Source: Deferribacteraceae bacterium
Lineage (GTDB): Bacteria > Chrysiogenota > Deferribacteres > Deferribacterales > JAISNW01
Length of the DNA: 5,806 nt
Assembly (NCBI GenBank): GCA_031285415.1
Contig: JAITWF010000160.1
Location: forward strand, 1 to 5,806
Reading direction: 5' to 3'
The translations under genes and the position numbers were made by a program. The notes beneath the pieces were generated by a model, which was given only the letters and a program-made list of their open reading frames with translations, did not search any database and was not told the origin of the DNA. Positions 1 to 5,490 of this stretch are shown piece after piece; the first letter of the stretch is position 1; each line of letters opens with the position of its first letter.

Positions 1-1
1 G

Positions 2-110
2 ACCCCTCTCCCACCCGTCGGTCACCCTCCCCCAGAGGGGGAGGGGTTGGAAGTTGGAATACAAAATCTATTCCCCTCCCCCTGTGGGGGAGGGATCAAG
101 GGAGAGGGGT
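2..110. repeat. Palindromic intergenic repeat with 11-bp inverted ends and two inner hairpins
   Basis: The ends are a perfect 11-bp inverted repeat, ACCCCTCTCCC at 2-12 and GGGAGAGGGGT at 100-110. Inside are two perfect 9-bp hairpins with the same stem, CCCTCCCCC/GGGGGAGGG: 25-33 with 37-45 (loop AGA), and 74-82 with 86-94 (loop TGT). The whole could fold as a closed outer stem carrying two arms. There is no coding potential. It lies 13 bp beyond the tatC stop. The start of the element on the minus strand (ACCCCTCTCCCTTGA) resembles the hairpin at 2081-2103 (ACCCCTCTCCTTGA), which suggests a shared origin. The layout resembles a small non-autonomous element or an extragenic palindrome; copy number in the genome cannot be seen here. 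Confidence 0.75.
74..94 (-). terminator. Possible transcription terminator of the tat operon
   Basis: Read on the minus strand this is a perfect 9-bp, very GC-rich hairpin with a 3-nt loop, 30 bp past the tatC stop. It is followed by GAATAGATTTTG, which is T-rich but lacks an immediate uninterrupted T tract, so intrinsic termination may be inefficient. The same hairpin is part of the larger palindromic repeat, so the terminator role is inferred from position only. Confidence 0.35.
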
Positions 111-123
111 TCATAAAAATAAT

Positions 124-903
124 CTATTTGTAAATATCAACCTCATCTGTTGACTTTTCAGGCTTAGGCCCAAAGATCTTTGTGATCACTATGCTCACTT
201 CGTATAGGAATAGCAGCGGCACAGCCATAGCCACCTGCGAGATAATGTCTGGTGGTGTCAGGACGGCAGCTAGCATAAAGATCCCTATAACGGCAAATTT
301 ACGATACTTCTTTAGCATGGCGGTGTTCACAAGCCCTATCTTTGTAAGGAAGAAGATCACCACAGGTAGCTCAAAGACAATTCCGAAAGCTAGCAGTAGC
401 TTCATGACAAGCGTCAGATACCATGCAATCGATAGCGTTGCCACCATCCCCCACTCTTCGCCAGAGTAGGAGAGGAAAAATTTGAACCCTAGAGGGAAAA
501 CGAAGTAGTAGGCGAAGCTTGCCCCTGCGAGAAATAGAAGCGTCGCAAAGAATACAAAGCCTACTAAATAGCGTCGTTCGCTCTTATAAAGCCCTGGCGC
601 AATAAACCGCCACAGTTGAAATAGTATAAAGGGCATAGAGAAGAAGATCGCCGCAAGCATGGAGATCTTTAGCTCCGTCATAAACCCCTCGGTGAGGGTG
701 AGCATACTCAAGCTTGCATCTGGCGATAGGAGCGGCTTTATAGGGGCAGTTACAAATTCATGTATATATTTACTCTTCCAGTAGCATAATATAAATGCCA
801 ATAGCCAAAATCCAGCGATATATACAATTCTTTTGCGTAACTCCCCTAGGTGGTGAGAGATTGGATAGGTCGTTTCGACGGTTGGTTTATCCGTTTGCGT
901 CAT
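124..903 (-). CDS. tatC: Sec-independent protein translocase subunit TatC
   Basis: TatC is the polytopic inner-membrane receptor that, with TatB, binds twin-arginine signal peptides and recruits TatA to export folded proteins. The 259 residues are normal family length and show about six hydrophobic segments. Family signatures are present. The N-terminal HLxELRxR segment has Glu21 and Arg23. The stretch at about 90-109 (MPFILFQLWRFIAPGLYKSE) has Pro91, Gln96, Trp98, Pro103-Gly104-Leu105 and Glu109. FELP at 177-180 has Glu178, matching the conserved membrane Glu of E. coli TatC. The ATG at 901-903 is preceded by an AGAGGAT ribosome site 5 nt upstream. The gene overlaps tatB by 17 bp, which fits translational coupling. 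Stop is TAG. Nothing looks broken. Confidence 0.96.
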   Translation of the reverse strand: MTQTDKPTVETTYPISHHLGELRKRIVYIAGFWLLAFILCYWKSKYIHEFVTAPIKPLLSPDASLSMLTLTEGFMTELKISMLAAIFFSMPFILFQLWRFIAPGLYKSERRYLVGFVFFATLLFLAGASFAYYFVFPLGFKFFLSYSGEEWGMVATLSIAWYLTLVMKLLLAFGIVFELPVVIFFLTKIGLVNTAMLKKYRKFAVIGIFMLAAVLTPPDIISQVAMAVPLLFLYEVSIVITKIFGPKPEKSTDEVDIYK

Positions 904-1255
904 TGTTATCCTCTTTCACCATGTCGCCACGCTTTGCCCTTGCTACAGGCTCTGCTGATTCGGTTGAAGTTGCAACATCTGCTACCTCCACAGTAGGCTC
1001 TGCCTGCGGTGTAGGCTCTACGATCTGCTCCTCCCAACGGCTTTTATAGCTGTTTGCAGGGGTGGCGTTGCCCTTGGAGGCGGTAGGCGTTGTGGGGCTA
1101 GTGATATCCACTGTTTTCTTGAAATCGTTGAATGTACGTTTAAATTCGGCATACCCCTTGCCAACAGATTTTGCAACGTCGGGGAGCTTCTTAGGACCAA
1201 TAACCACAAGCGCAATCACTAAAATTAAGGCGATCTCGGAAAAGCTTAAATTCAT
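887..1255 (-). CDS. tatB: Sec-independent protein translocase subunit TatB (TatA/B family)
   Basis: This is the single-pass inner-membrane partner of TatC in the twin-arginine signal-peptide receptor. The 122 residues begin with one short membrane helix (about 5-19), then the Gly20-Pro21 hinge, an amphipathic basic helix (about 22-50, KKLPDVAKSVGKGYAEFKR) and a Pro/Thr- and acid-rich tail. Glu7 at the start of the membrane helix, the GPKKLP hinge and the long tail favour TatB over TatA, which usually has an FG hinge. The start is chosen from GAGGG four nt before the ATG. It is first in the operon, overlapping tatC by 17 bp. No separate tatA is visible, so one is either elsewhere or this protein serves both roles. 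The TatB/TatA choice is an inference from the hinge and the neighbour. Confidence 0.88.
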   Translation of the reverse strand: MNLSFSEIALILVIALVVIGPKKLPDVAKSVGKGYAEFKRTFNDFKKTVDITSPTTPTASKGNATPANSYKSRWEEQIVEPTPQAEPTVEVADVATSTESAEPVARAKRGDMVKEDNNDANG

Positions 1256-1289
1256 ACTACCCTCAATAGGTATATTTAGATTAAGTATG

Positions 1290-1318
1290 AATATCCTCTA
1301 TATCGGAGGAAAAATCAA
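1290..1318 (-). promoter_or_regulatory. Candidate promoter for tatBC
   Basis: On the minus strand TTGATT (1318-1313) and GATATT (1295-1290) are separated by 17 bp, each matching four of six σ70 consensus bases. The start would fall around 1283, giving a leader of about 28 nt with the GAGGG ribosome site. The region is AT-rich, so chance matches are easy; treat as tentative. Confidence 0.3.
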
Positions 1319-1319
1319 G

Positions 1320-1348
1320 TTGTTAAATTAGATTGATTAGTTTATTGT
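1320..1348 (+). promoter_or_regulatory. Candidate promoter for radC
   Basis: TTGTTA (1320-1325) and TATTGT (1343-1348) are spaced by 17 bp. Transcription would start close to the radC ATG at 1355, giving a leaderless or nearly leaderless message. That would fit the lack of a Shine-Dalgarno sequence in front of radC. Both boxes are imperfect and the region is AT-rich. Confidence 0.3.
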
Positions 1349-1354
1349 AGACAT

Positions 1355-2071
1355 ATGGACAATCAAAAACCGCACTATTTAGAACATCGTAAGAGACTCA
1401 GAGAGCGTTTTTTAAAGGCTCCAGAGGCTGTACCAGACTCTGAGATTATTGAGCTGCTCTTGGGATATGTAATCCATCGTAAAGATGTAAAGCTTCCCTC
1501 TAAAGATATAATCTTTGAGATAAAGAAGCTGTCAAATATATTCGATGGCAATCTAAAGAGCGTTAAGGGGGTTGGTAGTGAGACTGTCTGTTTTTTTCGT
1601 ATACTTCAGGAGTTTATCGTCAGATACGAGTATCAGAAGGTCGAGGATACATCGCTAGATCTAAGTAAGACCGATTACGTTTATAGATTTTTAAAGCCAA
1701 AGATTGCACACGCCTCTAAAGAGATCTTCGTTATTATCCTTTTGAACGCCAAAAATAAGTTTATAAAGTGTAAGAAGGTGCGAGAGGGGTTTATAGCAAG
1801 TGTTAATATTGCGGCAAGGGAGATTATCGAGTTTGCGATTGAAAATGATGCTCTCGGCGTTATAATCGCTCATAATCACCCCTCAAAAGATCCTCATCCA
1901 TCTGAATCAGATCTAATAAGGACGAAGGAGATCTGTCACGCCCTATACCACACAGGTGTAACACTTCTTGATCATATGATCGTAAGTAGTCATGAGTATT
2001 ATAGTATGAGTGCGTATGGGCATGTCGGGCAGTTTTACGATGAGGCGAAGAGAGTGTTGGGGAAGAGATAA
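1355..2071 (+). CDS. radC: RadC family JAMM/MPN+ domain protein (UPF0758)
   Basis: The 238-residue length is normal for the family. Residues 7-46 form the N-terminal segment of one RadC subgroup (HYxxHRxRLRxRF, then EIIELLLGYVIHRKDVK). A helix-hairpin-helix-like motif follows at about 67-76 (LKSVKGVGSE). The JAMM metallo-isopeptidase-like domain covers about 105-225, with Glu123, His173, His175 and Asp186 in exact H-x-H-x10-D spacing and Ser183 conserved. One oddity is Lys178, where most RadC proteins have Gly (HPSG). Despite the name, the historical link to DNA repair is weak and the biochemical role is unsettled. The ATG at 1355 has no clear ribosome site. It is transcribed divergently from tatBC and convergently with the porin gene, with no operon partner. 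Confidence 0.93.
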   Translation: MDNQKPHYLEHRKRLRERFLKAPEAVPDSEIIELLLGYVIHRKDVKLPSKDIIFEIKKLSNIFDGNLKSVKGVGSETVCFFRILQEFIVRYEYQKVEDTSLDLSKTDYVYRFLKPKIAHASKEIFVIILLNAKNKFIKCKKVREGFIASVNIAAREIIEFAIENDALGVIIAHNHPSKDPHPSESDLIRTKEICHALYHTGVTLLDHMIVSSHEYYSMSAYGHVGQFYDEAKRVLGKR

Positions 2072-2081
2072 AAAACTACCA

Positions 2082-2103
2082 CCCCTCTCCTTGAGGAGAG
2101 GGG
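2082..2103 (-). terminator. GC-rich hairpin between convergent genes, probable terminator of the porin operon
   Basis: CCCCTCTCC (2082-2090) and GGAGAGGGG (2095-2103) form a perfect 9-bp stem around a TTGA loop. On the minus strand the stem is followed by TGGTAG and then six T (2075-2070), which suits termination of the leftward porin transcript, although the T tract is displaced by about 6 nt. On the plus strand it lies 10 bp past the radC stop but lacks a T tract. The sequence matches the ends of the palindromic repeat at 2-110, so it may be a reduced copy of it. Confidence 0.5.
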
Positions 2104-2121
2104 GAAATATGTTAGTCGAGT

Positions 2122-2200
2122 GCAGGCGGACATGCGCCGCCGTAGCGAGTCCTAAAAGGAAGGGGAAGATGGAAAGGGGAAACCAAGGTTTGCCCCTTCC
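2122..2200 (+). repeat. Structured repeat family, copy C (after radC)
   Basis: This copy shares its order of parts with the copies at 5273 and 5491. GCA (2122-2124) leads into a 17-nt stem-loop at 2125-2141, GGCGG paired with CCGCC. GTAG (2142-2145) follows, then a purine-rich linker containing AAAGGAAGGGG, and a 3' hairpin at 2171-2200. That hairpin pairs GGAA-GGGG-AAAC with GTTT-CCCC-TTCC around loop CAAG; A2175 and G2192 are bulged. Sequence identity to the other copies is limited outside GCAGGCG, GCCGTAG and AAAGGAAGGGG, yet the pairing is kept. Its end lies 4 bp from the porin stop codon. The strand given is arbitrary, taken from the tRNA-operon copies. Confidence 0.65.
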
Positions 2201-2204
2201 AATA

Positions 2205-3401
2205 TTAAAACCTTGCCTGTAGGTACAGATCAAAGCTATCGTAGTCTCGATACATCGGATCGTTTGAATCCTCCTGATCAAAGTCTGTGCGAGAGTATTC
2301 GCCAGTCAGCTTAAGATTCTCACCCAACATATAGAAGTTTAACCCCACTGCAAGTCTCTGTACGACTTGGTTTGAGAACGTTACATCGTTATTCGGCAGG
2401 TTAGCAAACTCGAATGAATCAAATCTGCCGTAGAGCTGAAACCGCCCCTCGTTCACGATAACTGGGGGCATATATCCTAATTTAACGTTATAGCCGTTCT
2501 TCTGCCCATTAAGCCCTAACACGCCCTCGTCTGGATCAATTTTGGTGTATGCGTCGAACATCTCTATATCAAGATACGCCGCAGATACTGTAAACATACC
2601 TGCCCATGTGAGGTATTCAAAGAACATGTCGGCAGAGTATGCACTATAATCTTTAGTGCTACCGTAGCCTGCTACGTCGCCATAAACTGCGCTAGGCTCA
2701 TACTGATAGGCTGCACCGATTGTAAGCACCTCTTGGCTACCTAGATATGTACCAGCAAGGTTGTATTCAGTTTCGGGATCTAGCATAGAGAGTTGAATAC
2801 GCCCAGTGTATCGAAAGTTCGACGATGGAGCAGGGGATCCCTCTGTGTTTACACGCCCCTCCATTACATCTAATCTATACTGGATCTTGTTCTCAAAAAA
2901 TCCGCCCCACACTGCGATACCGATATCTCGGCTTGTCTTGTATGGGGTGTTCCAAAATGCAGATTTCTCTATCGATAGCGAGGTAAACGATGCCTCAAGA
3001 TTCTCTCTGGTGAGGTTATGCTTCATCTTGCCGATATATCCGTTGACGTATTTATTCGGTGTAAAACGAATCTGAGCGTCCAGGATATAGAAATCTTTAT
3101 CGCTATCCGATAGATCGATATAGAATGGAGTGCTGTTGCTCTCCTCGTCGTACGCCATCTGCACATAGAAGCTTAGCCAGTTAAAGTATGTGCCGATAAA
3201 TCCCACACGGTTGCGCAGAAAGTTCATATCGGTGGTGTAATCCTCCTGATCGGGGCCGCTACCAACATCACGATAAGTTGCGCCAAACTGACCCTCATAG
3301 AAGATCTCCAGATATTTACCGTTGCCAAACTCGATAGGGGTAAATGCGCTTGCTACCCCAGTCATCGCTAGCACAATTAGTATAGATAGTACCTTTTTCA
3401 T
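2205..3401 (-). CDS. extI: Outer-membrane porin, ExtI-like (selenite/tellurite-associated family)
   Basis: A 398-residue predicted β-barrel. It has a classical signal peptide: MKK, a hydrophobic core and cleavage after ASA at residue 19. Many alternating aromatic/polar strands follow, and the C-terminal residue is Phe (LYLQARF), the usual recognition signal of the barrel assembly machinery. The early stretch at about 41-70 (TYRDVGSGPDQEDYTTD followed by NFLRNRVGF) is what I associate with the ExtI porin family, described in Geobacter in connection with selenite and tellurite reduction. More distantly it resembles OprP/OprO-type anion porins. The ATG overlaps the rhodanese gene stop as ATGA, and AAGGGGG lies about 10 nt upstream. 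Pairing with a rhodanese lipoprotein supports the ExtI assignment. The substrate is inferred; a general anion porin remains possible. Confidence 0.72.
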   Translation of the reverse strand: MKKVLSILIVLAMTGVASAFTPIEFGNGKYLEIFYEGQFGATYRDVGSGPDQEDYTTDMNFLRNRVGFIGTYFNWLSFYVQMAYDEESNSTPFYIDLSDSDKDFYILDAQIRFTPNKYVNGYIGKMKHNLTRENLEASFTSLSIEKSAFWNTPYKTSRDIGIAVWGGFFENKIQYRLDVMEGRVNTEGSPAPSSNFRYTGRIQLSMLDPETEYNLAGTYLGSQEVLTIGAAYQYEPSAVYGDVAGYGSTKDYSAYSADMFFEYLTWAGMFTVSAAYLDIEMFDAYTKIDPDEGVLGLNGQKNGYNVKLGYMPPVIVNEGRFQLYGRFDSFEFANLPNNDVTFSNQVVQRLAVGLNFYMLGENLKLTGEYSRTDFDQEDSNDPMYRDYDSFDLYLQARF

Positions 3402-4963
3402 TGTACGCTTACCCCCTTTTCATATGCCAAATTGTCGCCATTTTTATATGCCAGATCCTCATCGTTGACTGTACTTGCACTGCCACGGAAGTTTGGATTG
3501 ATAACGGTTGCATGCCCTGAGGCGATAGGAGCGTTAGGATCATTAACCGTTGCACTCTTGCCGTTATTCACGATGAAGTATAGATAATCGGTATATCTTG
3601 ATGTATCCCACTCAATGGTGCCTTGAAGGTTTGTTTCATAGTCACGCACTATACCTGTGTCGCCAGCGGGAGGGTTCAACCATCCAAGATTATCAAGGCT
3701 GATTACGCCATCTTTATTGATAGTAGCTGTAGTATTATCCCATTTCTGGAAGTTTGTCCCATTCCAGCGCAGAAAGCTAGTCGGCGTCTGTGCTACTACA
3801 TCCCATATATATGATTCCGATACATCTGTTGCTCTATACGCAGATAGCGCACCCCACTCATCGAATGAGCCATCATATAAACCCACATTGCGATAGCCCA
3901 AGATCTCTCGTATTACAAAGTTGAATGGAGCTGTCGAAAACCCTTCATAGCAGTGAGTAATTATGCGGGTATCTCTATCCTCTGGCAAGAATGGCAAGCC
4001 TGTGTCTTGATCGATAAAGCTATTTCTATCTAATCGATAGTCAAATACAAAGTATTGGCGACCACCCACACCAGTCATTATTGATGTTGGCGTATATGTG
4101 CTATTTTTCATCTGAATACTGCCGCCAATACGTCCACCAAAGACGTTGCCGTTTTCAAATTTCCCCTTTAATATGCCTACAGGGTCGACAGGTGCCCCTA
4201 CAGGGAATGTTATGGTATTAGAGAAGATCGTTGATATCAGGTACGCTTTTCGATCTCTGAAAGTGTTGTTTTTTGCGCCATCAAGGACCTCTTGCAGAGT
4301 AGCACGAGCATACATATTGTTGCCTGGTATATCCTGCACAGAGAACTGCGATGTCACCTGATTTTCTCGAGGACGATCAGCCATAGCTTCACCCTTGCTA
4401 AGCAGATAGTCTTCATATCCGGCGTTGCCGCCATCGAGGATCTTTAGGCGAGTTCTGTCAAAACCCCAATAATGAAACATCCACCAGATCGAACTAACGG
4501 CGTGAACTGATTCCTGTAGAGGGGTTGGTGGGGTGGTGGAGTAGTCCGTCCATGAACCTGTCAGCACAACCATTGTATCCCTATTGATACCAGCATTTCT
4601 GATGTGCCGATCCATGGTTTCGCCATCTATCATCTCCCTATCTACAACGATAGGGCCGTCAGAGCGAGTTACCTCGAACTCGTTAAATGGAATACTTATC
4701 GCATTAGGGATAAACTTTCTCCCATCAAACGCAGCTCCTTCAATAGGGTCAACATCGATTATCACGATATCTTTGCCAGCTTGAATCGCATCGTATAGCT
4801 CCCCATTGAGCAAGAGGGATGATGTGCCGTCACGACCAGGGCCATAGTCGTTTGCATAGTAGTCCTCATTAGTATCGGTGTAGTCGTAGTTGCACGCCAC
4901 AACCGACACAAACACACCCACAATCAATCCGTGGAGCATGATTTTTGTTAACTTTTCTATCAT
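3398..4963 (-). CDS. extH: Rhodanese-like lipoprotein, ExtH-like (tandem sulfurtransferase domains)
   Basis: A predicted periplasmic lipoprotein of 521 residues from the ATG at 4961-4963. AGGAGG ends 9 nt before this ATG. A second ATG at 4967-4969 is only 3 nt from it, and an upstream TTG at 5003-5005 would lie at the promoter's start site. The signal peptide ends in a degenerate lipobox VVAC with Cys24. Two rhodanese folds follow. The first (about 50-190; IIDVDPIEG, IPNAISIP, LKILDGGNAGYEDY) has Thr/Ser instead of the catalytic Cys (VVLTGSW). The second (about 215-375) has the active loop HCYEGFS with Cys338, then YDGSFDEWG. Cys24 and Cys338 are the only cysteines. A C-terminal region of about 145 residues is unassigned and ends with near-repeats DLAYKNG and NLAYEKG. 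The role is probably persulfide-type chemistry on sulfur, selenium or tellurium species; the ExtH name rests on fold, lipoprotein signal and the following porin. Confidence 0.75.
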   Translation of the reverse strand: MIEKLTKIMLHGLIVGVFVSVVACNYDYTDTNEDYYANDYGPGRDGTSSLLLNGELYDAIQAGKDIVIIDVDPIEGAAFDGRKFIPNAISIPFNEFEVTRSDGPIVVDREMIDGETMDRHIRNAGINRDTMVVLTGSWTDYSTTPPTPLQESVHAVSSIWWMFHYWGFDRTRLKILDGGNAGYEDYLLSKGEAMADRPRENQVTSQFSVQDIPGNNMYARATLQEVLDGAKNNTFRDRKAYLISTIFSNTITFPVGAPVDPVGILKGKFENGNVFGGRIGGSIQMKNSTYTPTSIMTGVGGRQYFVFDYRLDRNSFIDQDTGLPFLPEDRDTRIITHCYEGFSTAPFNFVIREILGYRNVGLYDGSFDEWGALSAYRATDVSESYIWDVVAQTPTSFLRWNGTNFQKWDNTTATINKDGVISLDNLGWLNPPAGDTGIVRDYETNLQGTIEWDTSRYTDYLYFIVNNGKSATVNDPNAPIASGHATVINPNFRGSASTVNDEDLAYKNGDNLAYEKGVSVQ

Positions 4964-5010
4964 AATCATAATCCTCCTAACGGAAATTAACAATTCGTTC
5001 ACCAATCGCC

Positions 5011-5039
5011 AGTATTAACAAAAATTATCGATATGTCAA
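5011..5039 (-). promoter_or_regulatory. σ70-type promoter of the rhodanese-porin operon
   Basis: On the minus strand a perfect TTGACA (5039-5034) is followed after 17 bp by AATACT (5016-5011), which matches four of six −10 bases. Transcription should begin near 5004, leaving a leader of about 40 nt before the ATG at 4963. This makes the possible TTG start at 5005 very unlikely. No obvious operator palindrome was seen next to it. Confidence 0.7.
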
Positions 5040-5111
5040 CTAGAATTTTGGTTGTATTTTTGTGAAATATGTAGTTACTGAAAATAATTAAAATAATCGT
5101 TAAAAAATTGC

Positions 5112-5140
5112 TTGACATTAGCGACTTAATATCTTACTAT
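5112..5140 (+). promoter_or_regulatory. Strong σ70-type promoter of the tRNA (tuf) operon
   Basis: A perfect TTGACA (5112-5117), a 17-bp spacer and TACTAT (5135-5140) precede the tRNA genes. An A/T-rich stretch at about 5079-5111 could act as an UP element. The discriminator right after the −10 box is C-rich (CCACCC), a feature of promoters under stringent (ppGpp) control in well-studied bacteria. The start would be near 5147, giving a leader of about 27 nt that contains a small hairpin, TCACT-TGAG-AGTGA (5147-5160). Confidence 0.85.
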
Positions 5141-5173
5141 CCACCCTCACTTGAGAGTGATGAGTGAAGAAGT

Positions 5174-5246
5174 GCTGGCATAGCTCAATCGGTAGAGCAG
5201 CTGATTTGTAATCAGCAGGTTGCGGGTTCAAGTCCCATTGCCAGCT
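5174..5246 (+). tRNA. tRNA-Thr (anticodon TGT)
   Basis: The 73-nt cloverleaf has acceptor stem GCTGGCA (5174-5180) paired with TGCCAGC (5239-5245) and discriminator T5246. The D stem is GCTC/GAGC. The anticodon stem GCTGA/TCAGC holds loop TTTGTAA with anticodon TGT at 5207-5209, reading ACA and probably ACG. The T arm is GCGGG-TTCAAGT-CCCAT, which contains a C·A mismatch (5223/5237) and a G·T pair. CCA is not encoded. It is the first gene of a cluster ordered like E. coli thrU-tyrU-glyT-thrT. Confidence 0.96.
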
Positions 5247-5259
5247 TGTAGTTGTTGCG

Positions 5260-5367
5260 ACCTCCCATTCTGGATAGATAAGTTTTACGCAGGCGAATTT
5301 ACTTCGCCGTAGTAAATCTCTAAAGGAAGGGGAGGTTGGGAAGGGGATAACCTTGGTTTCCCCTCCC
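5260..5367 (+). repeat. Structured repeat family, copy A (tRNA-Thr/tRNA-Tyr spacer)
   Basis: The element fills most of the spacer. ACCTCCC (5260-5266) can pair with GGGAGGT (5330-5336). Within it, TTTAC (5284-5288) pairs with GTAAA (5312-5316), followed by the internal loop GCA/GTA and an inner stem GGCGAA/TTCGCC (5292-5297 with 5303-5308) around TTTAC. After a purine-rich linker comes a 3' hairpin at 5338-5367: GGG-A-GGGGA-AAC paired with GTT-TCCCC-T-CCC around CTTG, with A5341 and T5348 bulged. Bases 5273-5332 differ from copy B (5491-5550) at only two sites, and those two pair with each other. It ends 6 bp before tRNA-Tyr. Confidence 0.75.
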
Positions 5368-5373
5368 AGTTGG

Positions 5374-5455
5374 GGGAAGATACCCGAGTGGCCAAAGGGG
5401 ACGGGCTGTAAACCCGTTGCGATTCGCTTCGAAGGTTCGAATCCTTCTCTTCCCA
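5374..5455 (+). tRNA. tRNA-Tyr (anticodon GTA)
   Basis: An 82-nt class II tRNA. The acceptor stem GGGAAGA (5374-5380) pairs with TCTTCCC (5448-5454), with discriminator A5455. The anticodon stem ACGGG/CCCGT encloses CTGTAAA with anticodon GTA at 5408-5410. A long variable arm at 5418-5430 forms GCG/CGC, as expected for bacterial tRNA-Tyr. The T arm is GAAGG-TTCGAAT-CCTTC. CCA is not encoded. A run of eight T (5459-5466) begins 3 nt after the gene. Confidence 0.97.
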
Positions 5456-5490
5456 TTGTTTTTTTTGAAAGTTGCCTTCTTATTATTCCT

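Noticed and set aside
1062..1331. Plus-strand open frame opposite tatB
   Set aside because: It is antisense to a clear TatB gene, has no recognisable motif or ribosome site, and is a shadow frame.
2071..2204. CRISPR-like or tandem repeat structure in the G/A-rich intergenic DNA
   Set aside because: There is no regular direct repeat with spacers. The resemblance comes from palindromic, purine-rich stems.
2205..2281. Minus-strand open frame of 112 codons across the radC-porin junction (1943-2281)
   Set aside because: It overlaps the 3' ends of both real genes and the G/C-rich hairpins, and its peptide has no family features.
4964..5005. TTG start at 5003-5005 for the rhodanese gene, which would add an Arg-Arg pair resembling a Tat signal
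   Set aside because: The TTG lies at the predicted transcription start. AGGAGG is inside this extension and placed for the ATG at 4963. The RR pair comes from the ribosome site being read as codons, so Tat export is not indicated.
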